Assembly: GCA_964462515.1 (NCBI GenBank)
Contig: CAYWXK010000055.1
Location: 1 to 22,936 of the forward strand
Source of the DNA: CAYWXK01 sp964462515
GTDB lineage: Bacteria > Planctomycetota > Phycisphaerae > Sedimentisphaerales > Anaerobacaceae
Direction: 5' to 3'
Length of the DNA: 22,936 bases
Part shown: positions 7,323 to 14,884 of the stretch, piece after piece
How positions within the stretch are numbered: position 1 is the stretch's first letter
Layout: each line of letters begins with the position of its first letter
Translations under genes and position numbers: made by a program
Notes under the pieces: model-generated
What the model was told of the DNA's origin: nothing
The model's database searches: none
The model's input: only the letters and a program-made list of their open reading frames with translations

Positions 7323-7518
7323 TTAAAAAACGCTTGCTGAGGATGTTTCTATAGATAAACAGCCAAGTTACTTACGAATCTACTCAAAACCCTGCAATCC
7401 AGCTTCCAAACCCCAAATTTTCGGCCCTAAATTATTATGTCATTTTCGCCGGCAATAAAACTGTAAGCCCTACCTTAAAAAAAACCTCCACGAGATGATT
7501 AGTAATGCTAAAAAAGTA

Positions 7519-7548
7519 TTGACTTAAGCACTACTTTTATGTTAGAAT
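7519..7548 (+). promoter_or_regulatory. Candidate promoter of the VTC-DUF4956-HlyD operon
   Basis: TTGACT (7519-7524), an 18-base spacer and TAGAAT (7543-7548) resemble a sigma70 promoter. The predicted start is near 7556, leaving a leader of about 180 bases before the preferred VTC start at 7734. The rest of the 7221-7733 gap holds no gene that I can support. Confidence 0.5.
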
Positions 7549-7605
7549 AATGAGAGTATAAAAAGCAAATATCTGCTAAACAACAGAGGCAGGAGAACAG
7601 AAGGA

Positions 7606-7643
7606 CGATTGTGCGCATCCTAACAATCGGATGTATGTCCGAT
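7606..7643 (+). promoter_or_regulatory. Leader with mutually exclusive hairpins upstream of the VTC gene
   Basis: Three short stems share bases: CGATTGT (7606-7612) with ACAATCG (7623-7629); CATCC (7616-7620) with GGATG (7629-7633); ATCGGA (7626-7631) with TCCGAT (7638-7643). Only some can form at once, as in attenuators or riboswitch-like leaders. It matches no riboswitch consensus I know, and stems this short can occur by chance. Confidence 0.3.
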
Positions 7644-7733
7644 AAGAGGGTGTATAAGTTGTAAGTGCTTGGGATAAAGACAGTTAAAATTTTCGTTTTC
7701 TTAAGCACTAATTGCTTTATAACGAAGGTTGCA

Positions 7734-8585
7734 ATGGCTGACGGTAAATTGATAATAGAGGGCGGCCAACAGGGCGCTGATGCGCATCATCGTGAAGGTG
7801 GTGCAAGCAGAGTAAAAATGCCCGTAAAAATAGTGGACCGCACCCTGGCGTGCCGTTATGAGCTAAAGTATCATATCAGTGAGGCAACAGCCCAGGCAAT
7901 ATCACAGTTTGTCAAGCCATATTTGCAGCTCGACCGTTACAGCAAATTGCAGCGAGGCGGCTTTTATCCGATTGTCAGTCTATACATAGACTCCGACGAT
8001 ATGCATCTCTGCCGTGAAACTCTGGAAGGGCGACAAAACCGTTTCAAGCTGAGAATCCGCAGCTATACGGATGAGCCGGATTACCCGAGGTTTTTTGAGA
8101 TTAAGCGACGCATAAACACAGTTATTATGAAAAGTCGGGCGAGGGTTATGGACCGTGATGTGACGGCCCTGCTTGCGGGATTGCCTCTGCCGCCTCAGAA
8201 TTACAGCGCTGACATAGATGCGCTCAACCAATTCCAGTTGTATATGAATAGTATTAAGGCAAAACCCAAAATACTTATCCGCTATCTGCGGCAGGCCTAC
8301 GAAGGCGAATCCGAAACCAGAGTAAGAGTAACTTTCGATAAAAAGCTGTGCTATTGTGCTACTGATGCGCCCGAAGTCAGGCTTGGCGGGCGAGGCTGGC
8401 AAGAAAATTCATTAACCATTGGAAATGTGATTCTGGAGATTAAGTTCACCGACCGATTTCCTGCGTGGTTAAACGAAATGGTCAAGTATCTTGATTTATG
8501 GGCACAACCTATATCAAAATATGCAACCTCGGTCACACAGGCCTGTTATCTGGGATTTTGTGCTCCGTCACTTGAAGGGTGGTAA
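7734..8585 (+). CDS. VTC-domain protein (polyphosphate-polymerase-like, triphosphate tunnel fold)
   Basis: 283 residues forming a soluble VTC domain, related to the catalytic domain of yeast Vtc4, which polymerises polyphosphate from ATP. The paired charged residues expected to line the tunnel are visible: E43/K45 (RYELKYH), R107/R109 (FKLRIRSY), E122/K124 (FFEIKRR), K133/R135 (MKSRARV), R183, R196/R198 (ETRVRVTFD), E235/K237 (ILEIKFTD) and S261-K262-Y263. There is no SPX domain and no membrane segment, unlike yeast Vtc proteins. ATG 7734 is preferred because GAAGG lies five bases before it; GTG at 7665 and ATG at 7818 are in-frame alternatives. The DUF4956 gene follows immediately, a pairing common for bacterial VTC proteins. 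The actual product (polyphosphate or other) is unknown. Confidence 0.85.
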   Translation: MADGKLIIEGGQQGADAHHREGGASRVKMPVKIVDRTLACRYELKYHISEATAQAISQFVKPYLQLDRYSKLQRGGFYPIVSLYIDSDDMHLCRETLEGRQNRFKLRIRSYTDEPDYPRFFEIKRRINTVIMKSRARVMDRDVTALLAGLPLPPQNYSADIDALNQFQLYMNSIKAKPKILIRYLRQAYEGESETRVRVTFDKKLCYCATDAPEVRLGGRGWQENSLTIGNVILEIKFTDRFPAWLNEMVKYLDLWAQPISKYATSVTQACYLGFCAPSLEGW

Positions 8586-8587
8586 AA

Positions 8588-9286
8588 ATGGAAAAGATTT
8601 GGAGTGTATTGGAAGATAGCCCGTGGCAGGGAGGAGTGTTTAGTCCAGTAAGTATTATTCTTTCATTACTATTGGCATTCGTTCTCGGCCAGGTTATGGC
8701 GTGGGTTTATTACGCTACGCACAGCGGTCTATCCTACTCAAGGTCGTTTGTGCAATCGCTGATTATGATAGCGGTCGTGATAGCAATGGTAATGACCGTC
8801 ATCGGCAACAATATCATCACCGCTGTAGGACTGATGGGTGCACTGGCAATTATAAGATTTCGTAACATAGTCAAGGACACTCGTGACGTTGCCTTTATCT
8901 TCTGCTCGCTGGTAATAGGTATGGCAGCAGGGTCACAGCGATATGCCACAGCCATAGTAGGCACCGTTATTTTGAGTTTGATAGCATTGTATCTGCACAT
9001 AAGCGGTTTTGGAGCGCACCAGCCGCACAATGGTTTCTTACGATTTTCTTTCCGGGGTCATATTGGACCCGGCAACCCGATTCCTGGAATTCTAAAACGT
9101 TTCTGCGGCAGCTTCACATTAGTATCCGCCCAAGACAGCGGATTTGGCACCTCTGAAGTTGAGTATGCCTATCAGCTGATGATACGCGATGTTACAAAGA
9201 ACGAACAAATGTTGTCCGATCTGGAAAAAACTGAAGGTGTCGAAAATATCAGCCTGACAATGCAAGAGCGATTGCTGGAGGTTTAA
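8588..9286 (+). CDS. DUF4956 inner-membrane protein
   Basis: 232 residues. The N-terminal ~140 residues contain four to five hydrophobic helices (about 18-40, 54-73, 75-90, 100-115, 120-138). They include the family signature GALAIIRFRNIVKDTRDVAF (R90, R92, K96, D97, R99, D100). The C-terminal ~85 residues are soluble, and YAYQLMIRDVTKNEQMLSDL looks like a small alpha/beta (ACT-like) domain, so the layout recalls MgtC/SapB proteins. ATG 8588 is preferred, with GAAGGG (8574-8579) eight bases upstream inside the end of the VTC gene; GTG at 8579 is the alternative. DUF4956 genes regularly sit beside VTC-domain genes, and here it could give the soluble VTC protein a membrane partner. Biochemical function is unknown. 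Confidence 0.85.
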   Translation: MEKIWSVLEDSPWQGGVFSPVSIILSLLLAFVLGQVMAWVYYATHSGLSYSRSFVQSLIMIAVVIAMVMTVIGNNIITAVGLMGALAIIRFRNIVKDTRDVAFIFCSLVIGMAAGSQRYATAIVGTVILSLIALYLHISGFGAHQPHNGFLRFSFRGHIGPGNPIPGILKRFCGSFTLVSAQDSGFGTSEVEYAYQLMIRDVTKNEQMLSDLEKTEGVENISLTMQERLLEV

Positions 9287-9294
9287 GTGATACT

Positions 9295-10515
9295 ATGGGG
9301 AAATTAAGCTCCAGAAGTTATGTGTTTAATTGGCGTCTGCATCTTCTGCCAATCATAGTTTGGCTGGGAGCTGTGATGTGCGTGGTGGGACTTTTTTCCT
9401 ACCGTGTAAAGCGATTCGAGGTTTTAGGCATAGCTCAAGGCCAAGTGTATCAGATTGCTGCCACCTGCACCGGGCGGCTGATAAGCGTTCCTGTTCAATT
9501 GTTTGGCCAGGTCAAGCAGGGACAGACGGTAGCGGTGATTAATACGATTCTCGAAAATGAACAGACGCTGGAGACCGAATTAAAGGCACAGTTGTCAACT
9601 ATCTCATCTGAAATAGAACAATTAGCGGCCCAATTAGTGCCTGCGCAAGATACCCTTCTTGTTGAAAAGGCCGACCGAGAAAACACCCGGATGGCAGAAG
9701 AAAGAAGGCGTGCCGCCAACGTGGAAAATGCCCGAATTCAGATATTGAGTCTGCGAGCATTGATTGCATCCGACCAAATAACGCTGGAAGACCTTGCTAC
9801 GGAGGTCAAAATTGTGGCAGACCTTCTAAAGCAGGATGCCGTTGCGCCTTACGAACTGCAGAAGGCAAAGGTTCAGCACGAGACTTTGGCCAAGAAGATC
9901 GAGGAGAATGAGCTTTTGCTGGAGCAGGCAAAAGAGGACTTGAAACAGGCGTTTTTGCGTCAGCAGGAATATCATCAACTCCAGCCCTATATTCCTTCGA
10001 TAGAGGCTGCACTCGAGGTGATACGCAAACAAATAAAGGTTCAGGAACAGGTGATGGAAGGGACACTGGCACAAGTAGAGGCCTTGAAGTCGCGTCAGGC
10101 GGTGGAGCTAAAAGCCCCATTCGATGGTGTTGTTGTGCCTGTTACGGCGAGGGCGAACGAGGCTCTTACGCTGCGGCCGGGTGAAAAAGCTATACGAAGA
10201 CCGGGTGAGGTGGTTACTGCCGGTGAGCCAATAATAGCAATAGCTGAATCCCAGCCCAGTGAAATAATCGCTTACACTAATGAAAAAAGCCTGGGTCGAA
10301 TTCGCGTGAATATGGCGGTCCAGCTTGTTAAAGATAGAACGCCGGCACAAATAGCGAGGTCCGAGGTGATATCTATCGGCCCTATTGTAGAACTAATGCC
10401 GCAAAGACTATGGCGAAATCCCAACATTCCTCAGTGGGGACTGCCCGTGCGGATAAAAATTCCGGAGCGTTTGGAACTACTGCCAGGAGAAATCTTAGGA
10501 GTAAGAGAGTTATAG
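9295..10515 (+). CDS. HlyD-family periplasmic adaptor (membrane fusion protein)
   Basis: 406 residues. One N-terminal membrane helix (about 17-36, LLPIIVWLGAVMCVVGLFSY) is followed by a lipoyl half-motif (about 50-85, RLISVPVQLFGQVKQGQTVA). A long alpha-helical hairpin spans about 85-265 and is rich in Q/E/L/A. The second lipoyl half follows (LKAPFDGVVVPV), then a beta-barrel region to the end. This order is standard for adaptors linking an inner-membrane pump to TolC. The gene starts eight bases after the DUF4956 stop, with GGAGG about 13 bases before ATG. No ABC, RND or MFS pump gene is in the window; the only inner-membrane neighbour is DUF4956. A pump encoded elsewhere in the genome remains possible. 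Confidence 0.88.
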   Translation: MGKLSSRSYVFNWRLHLLPIIVWLGAVMCVVGLFSYRVKRFEVLGIAQGQVYQIAATCTGRLISVPVQLFGQVKQGQTVAVINTILENEQTLETELKAQLSTISSEIEQLAAQLVPAQDTLLVEKADRENTRMAEERRRAANVENARIQILSLRALIASDQITLEDLATEVKIVADLLKQDAVAPYELQKAKVQHETLAKKIEENELLLEQAKEDLKQAFLRQQEYHQLQPYIPSIEAALEVIRKQIKVQEQVMEGTLAQVEALKSRQAVELKAPFDGVVVPVTARANEALTLRPGEKAIRRPGEVVTAGEPIIAIAESQPSEIIAYTNEKSLGRIRVNMAVQLVKDRTPAQIARSEVISIGPIVELMPQRLWRNPNIPQWGLPVRIKIPERLELLPGEILGVREL

Positions 10516-10619
10516 CGGCTGGCGATAAGGCGAGGGTGTGGATTTTCAAGTTTAAGCTATCTTGAATAAATTTTTAGATAATGATTTTGGTTAAAATCTT
10601 CTATAAGGCCGTTTTTTGT

Positions 10620-10646
10620 GGATTCCCGCTTTCGCGGGAATGACAG
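10620..10646. repeat. REP-like palindromic repeat, copy 2
   Basis: GGATTCCCGCTTTCGCGGGA then ATGACAG. The arms ATTCCCGC (10622-10629) and GCGGGAAT (10634-10641) enclose TTTC. It is nearly identical to 6393-6418. It lies between the HlyD and TolC genes, where it could attenuate or stabilise the transcript; no U-tract follows directly. Confidence 0.8.
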
Positions 10647-10703
10647 ATCAGCCTGATTATCTAAAACTTTTTAATAGCAGTTTAATATTTCAGATCTGAA
10701 ATT

Positions 10704-12479
10704 ATGGAAGGTTGCTTTACCAAAAAATTAGTTTATCTGGCTGTGTGCAGCGCAGCAGGCCTGTATGGCCTGGCTGGGTGCACCCCCCAAAACTATAAAA
10801 AGGATGCCGACGAACGGGTCTATAACATCATTGACAAAAAATGGAAAGACGAGTTCGGCCCCAAAGTCAATTACAGGATAAGCGACGTTCCACCATCACC
10901 TAACGATATTCAAATCGAAAAAGTCGTGCCCCCTGACGGCATTCTGACCCTCCCACAGGCGGTGGCGATTGCCACAGCTCATAATCGGGATTACCAGACG
11001 CAGAAAGAAAAACTTTATGCCAAGGCACTTGATTTAAGACTTATACAGCATACTTTTGAAAAAGTATATTACGGCAGGCCCAAAGGAACATACGGTAAGG
11101 TTCAAAGCACAAATTATGTAGGTGGTGGGGCCGGGGTCGAGCCGCGCTTTCCTACAAACAGAATGGCTGCGGACCTTCCTCATATTGCAAATAATCCTCC
11201 TGGCACCGGCTGGCATTTAGAAGGCGATGAAATGGGTATTACCGACGGCTTTGGCTTTGACCAACTGCTGACTGACGGCACTATGATTGGGGCAAATATC
11301 GCTTCTTCCTGGGGGCGAATACTATCCGGACCTCTTAAAGGTGAAAGCATCATATCAGTTTTAAGTTTCGAAGTGGCAAAACCTCTTCTTCGCGGCAGCG
11401 ACCGCAGAGTCGTTATGGAAAGCCTGACTCAGGCGGAGCGGGATACGCTATATCAAGTTCGTTTGTTTAATCGGTTCCGCAAGACATTCGTTGTATCAGT
11501 TATCAGTCAGTATTATGGGGTTCTAAAAGCGTCCGATGCAGTGAAAAATGCCAGACGAAATTACAATACGCTTGCCTGGGTCTGTGAACGGGTGGAAAAA
11601 CTTGCCGATGCAGGACGGCTGCCTAAGTTTGAGGCAGATGCAGCCAATCAGGACAAACTTGTAGCTCTGGATGCTTACATTGAGGCACAGAAGGAATACA
11701 AACTACTCCTTGATATGTTCAAAATAACTCTGGGATTGCCAACGACTGCGGAGTTTCGATTAGACCCGAATGAGCTTGAAGCTTTAAGAAAAGCCGACAC
11801 AATTTACCCTGATTTTTCAGAAGCCGAAGCGGTCGCAGCCGCATTATCAAAACGTCTGGACCTAATAAATAGCAGCGACGCTATTCTTGACGCCCAACGT
11901 AAGGTATATGTTGCTGCCGATGGTCTAAAGGCCCAATTGGACCTGGGTGTGAATACCAACATACCTCTACAGGACTTTAGCACATCAAACGCAAAGATTT
12001 TTCAGGATTTGTTTTTGTCCGGTTTACAGGCAGATTTGCCTTTTGACAGAACTGCCGAGCAAGACATTTATCGCAGGGCACTAATAACTTTGAACCAAAA
12101 ACATCGAGAGTATGAGCTTGCCGCCGATACGGCTGCACTGGAGGTGCGCCAGGCCTACCGCGAACTGAAAGAGGCAGCTCAGCGATATAAGGTGCAGTCA
12201 GAACAGCTCAGATTAGCGCAAAAGCGACTTAAGGACACGTTTTTATTGATGCAGTATAGCCGCGCAAGCAGCCGACGCGTGCTTGATGCTCAAGGGGACC
12301 TATTTGACGCACAAAACACCGCCACTGAAGCACTGGTAGCTTATACCATTGCTACATTGAATTTTTATCGCGATACCGAGGTGCTGAGGGTGCGGCAGGA
12401 TGGAATGTGGGAGAAACAAGGGATGATGAACGTGGCCCAGCGAGGGCGGGTTGAAAGTATCGGGGCATCAGGGCATTAG
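10704..12479 (+). CDS. TolC-family outer-membrane efflux lipoprotein
   Basis: 591 residues. The N-terminus is a lipoprotein signal with a hydrophobic core and lipobox LAGC (C26 predicted to be lipidated). Residues about 75-560 show the outer-membrane-factor pattern of two helical halves: ILTLPQAVAIATAHNRDYQT opens the first and SEAEAVAAALSKRLDLINSS the second, each followed by long amphipathic helices. The last recognisable segment (LDAQGDLFDAQNTATEALVA) is the closing helix of the family. It is somewhat longer than E. coli TolC because of an N-terminal extension before the first helix. It lies 188 bases after the HlyD gene, with a palindromic repeat between, so co-transcription is likely but not certain. 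Its stop codon sits inside an 8-bp tandem repeat. Confidence 0.87.
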   Translation: MEGCFTKKLVYLAVCSAAGLYGLAGCTPQNYKKDADERVYNIIDKKWKDEFGPKVNYRISDVPPSPNDIQIEKVVPPDGILTLPQAVAIATAHNRDYQTQKEKLYAKALDLRLIQHTFEKVYYGRPKGTYGKVQSTNYVGGGAGVEPRFPTNRMAADLPHIANNPPGTGWHLEGDEMGITDGFGFDQLLTDGTMIGANIASSWGRILSGPLKGESIISVLSFEVAKPLLRGSDRRVVMESLTQAERDTLYQVRLFNRFRKTFVVSVISQYYGVLKASDAVKNARRNYNTLAWVCERVEKLADAGRLPKFEADAANQDKLVALDAYIEAQKEYKLLLDMFKITLGLPTTAEFRLDPNELEALRKADTIYPDFSEAEAVAAALSKRLDLINSSDAILDAQRKVYVAADGLKAQLDLGVNTNIPLQDFSTSNAKIFQDLFLSGLQADLPFDRTAEQDIYRRALITLNQKHREYELAADTAALEVRQAYRELKEAAQRYKVQSEQLRLAQKRLKDTFLLMQYSRASSRRVLDAQGDLFDAQNTATEALVAYTIATLNFYRDTEVLRVRQDGMWEKQGMMNVAQRGRVESIGASGH

Positions 12480-12486
12480 GTCATCA
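12463..12486 (+). repeat. Octamer tandem array GGGCATCA-type x3 across the tolC-like stop codon
   Basis: GGGCATCA (12463-12470), GGGCATTA (12471-12478) and GGTCATCA (12479-12486). The stop codon TAG at 12477-12479 arises from the second/third unit junction, and the protein ends ASGH from the repeat. It resembles dispersed GGGCATCAGG repeats that I recall from planctomycete genomes. Confidence 0.65.
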
Positions 12487-12530
12487 GAGACAGGAGTGAA
12501 AGACTTATGCGAGAAGTTTTTTGTATGAAA

Positions 12531-12535
12531 GGAGG
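12531..12535 (+). promoter_or_regulatory. Strong Shine-Dalgarno (GGAGG) for the lamin-tail protein
   Basis: AAAGGAGG ends eight bases before ATG 12544. It is the clearest ribosome-binding site in the plus-strand operon, stronger than those of the HlyD or TolC genes. Confidence 0.75.
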
Positions 12536-12543
12536 CTGCAAAA

Positions 12544-13659
12544 ATGTGTGAAGATAAAAGGCTTTTAATAACTTGCGTGCTGCTGATTTGCCCACCAGTT
12601 ATTTGGGGAGCTGATATTATACTTAATGAGTATAACGCCGTGAATGCAACCAGTTTTCTAAACGGCGGAAATGCAGCGGTTGACGCAGATGGAGGCCGGG
12701 CATCCGATATATACTTTGGCCGCATTCGAGGCAACGGGGGCAACTGGTTCGAATTAGCCGTCATTAAAGACCATCTGGATATGAGGGACTGGCAGCTCGA
12801 CATTTATGAGGGTGGTGTCCTCGATGAAACTTTGGATTTGACCAATCATGCAATCTGGTCGGATTTGCGCAGCGGCACCATCATTACCGTATCTGAGGAC
12901 CTGCCGAGCGATATTAGTTATAACCCCGCGGCGGGTGATTGGTGGATAAACGTTCAGGCAAAAGATAACGCCGATGGCCACTACATCGAAGCCTCCAATT
13001 TTCCCGTCGGCGCTAACAACTGGCAACTGAGAATAAGAAATGCCGGAGGCACAATTATATTTGGTCCTGCTGGCGAAGGCGTCAGCCCCGCAAGCGGGGT
13101 CGGCGATACTGAAATATGCAGACTGGAAACCGACCCGAGCGCTTCAATAACCCCCCTGTCAAATAAGTATGACAGCGGTAAAGACTTCAGCACCTTTGGC
13201 GCCCCCAACCAATGGGGCATACAAGATTTCAGCCCGTTGCGCACCGTTGCTCCTGGAGCTTCCTCGCTTTCTTTATCAGCTCCTAATGGTTCAGAAATCA
13301 TAATGGCGGCAACTTTCTATACAATCAGATGGACAACCCAGGGAATTATTTACAACGTTCTAATCGAATTTTCTATTGACAACGGCAAGAGATGGTTAGA
13401 GGTGTATCCGGCAAACATCGGCAATACAGGCGCGTATGAGTGGTTTGTGCCGGCGATTGATTCTGAATACTGCCTGGTTCGCATAAGCTCTGCTACTAAC
13501 CTGCGCACTTACGATGTCAGCAACGGACCGAATACGATATACCAGTGTGTGCTGCCAGGCGACCTGACCGGAGATTGTCTTATAAACCTGTTTGACCTTG
13601 CAATTATGGCATCGGATTGGCTCGAATGCGCCAATCCATACGAACCATCGTGCCAATAA
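12544..13659 (+). CDS. Secreted protein: lamin-tail-like domain, beta-sandwich domain and dockerin-like C-terminus
   Basis: 371 residues. Signal peptide about 1-23 (RLLITCVLLICPPVIWGA). Residues about 25-225 look like a lamin-tail (LTD) type domain: ILNEYNAV near the start, NWFELAVIKDHLDMRDWQL in the middle and STFGAPNQWG at the end. Residues about 240-335 resemble a beta-sandwich with PNGSEIIMAATFYTIRW and SIDNGKRWLEVYP. The C-terminus GDLTGDCLINLFDLAIMASD then W is one dockerin-type calcium-binding half-repeat, common at the ends of secreted Phycisphaerae proteins. LTD domains often co-occur with CotH kinases beside VTC/DUF4956 genes, but no CotH kinase domain is visible here. A cell-surface or exported role in the preceding gene cluster is inferred. 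Confidence 0.75.
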   Translation: MCEDKRLLITCVLLICPPVIWGADIILNEYNAVNATSFLNGGNAAVDADGGRASDIYFGRIRGNGGNWFELAVIKDHLDMRDWQLDIYEGGVLDETLDLTNHAIWSDLRSGTIITVSEDLPSDISYNPAAGDWWINVQAKDNADGHYIEASNFPVGANNWQLRIRNAGGTIIFGPAGEGVSPASGVGDTEICRLETDPSASITPLSNKYDSGKDFSTFGAPNQWGIQDFSPLRTVAPGASSLSLSAPNGSEIIMAATFYTIRWTTQGIIYNVLIEFSIDNGKRWLEVYPANIGNTGAYEWFVPAIDSEYCLVRISSATNLRTYDVSNGPNTIYQCVLPGDLTGDCLINLFDLAIMASDWLECANPYEPSCQ

Positions 13660-13773
13660 CTAAACCCAACAATTCAACCTAAGTTTCTGTAACTTGTGTT
13701 TTGTGTCTTACGTTTGATTGCCCTTATTTATCCCTAATACATAAAACACGGATTTTTTGAATGAGACTGTTTG

Positions 13774-14583
13774 CTACGGCTGCTTGCCCTCTTCTTTGTT
13801 GCGCTTCGGTCCATATATCTTAAGCTTCACCCGGGATGTGATGCCCAGATATTTATCTGGAGAATTTTTGTTGGTCTCCAACGCGTCTATGAGCTTGGGT
13901 ATTATTTGAGGTTTTTCCTTGGCTATTTTCTCGAGTGAATAGATAGCCATCTGGCGCAGTTTGAGTTCTGGATCAGCAGTTGCAACAGATAACAATAATT
14001 CTACCGCTAAGTCCGTGACAGGGTCGGTTTTGTGTCTAAAATTTGCCAGCTCGCATATACCGCTGAATCGCACATACTCTCTCCTATCGCTAACAGCGGC
14101 TGCAACGATTTCGAACTGTGAGTAGTCTCCAGCACGAGCAAGCAAACCAGCCACTTTAATTTTGAGCGTAGTGCGAGCAACGATGCTGTTTGGGTCCAGT
14201 GACAGTGCTTTTATAGTTGGCATCCATTCTTTATTGCCAAGACCACAAAGCGTATCAGCAGCACATATTTTTGCTGGAAGGAGCGTATTTGCCTCGTTGA
14301 CAATTTGCAGAAGTTTTGGGGTAGCTGAAGATATTTTCCTATACATGACGACCCCCATAGCAAAAATCTGTTTCTCAGGAATATCCAACAGTTGAATGAT
14401 TTCGGTATCATTGACATCTTCTCTGAGCCCAAGGAGGGTGAGAAAGTCTTTCTCAGCACTAGCCTGCGCACAGGTACGACGACCTGCAGAAGTCTTTCTC
14501 GCATCTGTTGCCGTCGATACATTCACCAAGAGAACACACAGGAAAAGACAAATAGCTCTTCTGTTTGGACATTTTGCAAACAT
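13774..14583 (-). CDS. Exported HEAT-repeat-like protein of unknown function
   Basis: 269 residues. An N-terminal hydrophobic segment (about 10-25, AICLFLCVLLVNVSTA) looks like a signal peptide. The rest is mainly helical, with repeated Ala/Leu-rich helix pairs such as LLPAKICAADTLCGLGNKEW, IVARTTLKIKVAGLLARAGD and LKLRQMAIYSLEKIA, consistent with HEAT/ARM-type repeats used for protein binding. The start ATG 14583 has AAAGGGA seven bases upstream and a promoter candidate at 14603-14631. It is convergent with the lamin-tail gene; the 114-base gap between them shows no obvious terminator. No enzymatic motif is seen. Confidence 0.7.
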   Translation of the reverse strand: MFAKCPNRRAICLFLCVLLVNVSTATDARKTSAGRRTCAQASAEKDFLTLLGLREDVNDTEIIQLLDIPEKQIFAMGVVMYRKISSATPKLLQIVNEANTLLPAKICAADTLCGLGNKEWMPTIKALSLDPNSIVARTTLKIKVAGLLARAGDYSQFEIVAAAVSDRREYVRFSGICELANFRHKTDPVTDLAVELLLSVATADPELKLRQMAIYSLEKIAKEKPQIIPKLIDALETNKNSPDKYLGITSRVKLKIYGPKRNKEEGKQP

Positions 14584-14602
14584 CTTGTATCCCTTTCTTA
14601 CT

Positions 14603-14631
14603 ATTCTATTATTATTCCTTCACTTCGCCAA
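14603..14631 (-). promoter_or_regulatory. Candidate promoter of the HEAT-like gene
   Basis: On the minus strand, TTGGCG (complement of 14626-14631), a 17-base spacer and TAGAAT (complement of 14603-14608). It lies 20 bases before the ATG, so the leader would be short. Confidence 0.4.
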
Positions 14632-14664
14632 CAATTTTTTTTAGTTTACCCCTTCTAACACCTA

Positions 14665-14805
14665 CTATGGTGTACACCCTTCTGGAAGGGCATCAGAAAC
14701 TGGTTGCTCAATAGCATTCTCATCTAAGTAAGCCCAAACTTCTGCCTCATCAACCGGCGTAGCGGGGTTTCTAATCCAGCGGCGGATTTTACTGGATTTT
14801 AACAA
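14665..14805 (-). CDS. Possible small ORF or gene fragment (46 residues from TTG)
   Basis: The minus-strand frame from TTG 14805 to TAG 14665 reads like real protein: SSKIRRWIRNPATPVDEAEV, then WAYLDENAIEQP and DALPEGCTP at the end. The frame is open upstream only to about 14846, where a stop occurs, and contains no ATG. It may be a small protein using TTG, or the C-terminal remnant of a broken gene. It lies in the 301-base gap before leuS; otherwise that gap shows only the HEAT-gene promoter. Confidence 0.3.
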   Translation of the reverse strand: MLKSSKIRRWIRNPATPVDEAEVWAYLDENAIEQPVSDALPEGCTP

Positions 14806-14884
14806 GTAAATTTCGTATCCTTTTGCCGAAAATGTAAATGACAGTTAAAACAAAAATTCGGTGTAACCTTTGAGATAGACGCAA

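Noticed and set aside
7556..7733. Known riboswitch (such as cyclic-di-GMP or cobalamin) in the VTC leader
   Set aside because: None of the conserved core words of these classes is present; only short alternative stems are seen.
9806..10120. 104-residue minus-strand frame inside the HlyD gene
   Set aside because: It is a shadow of the coiled-coil region; proline/serine-rich with no start signal, and the HlyD frame is clearly the real one.
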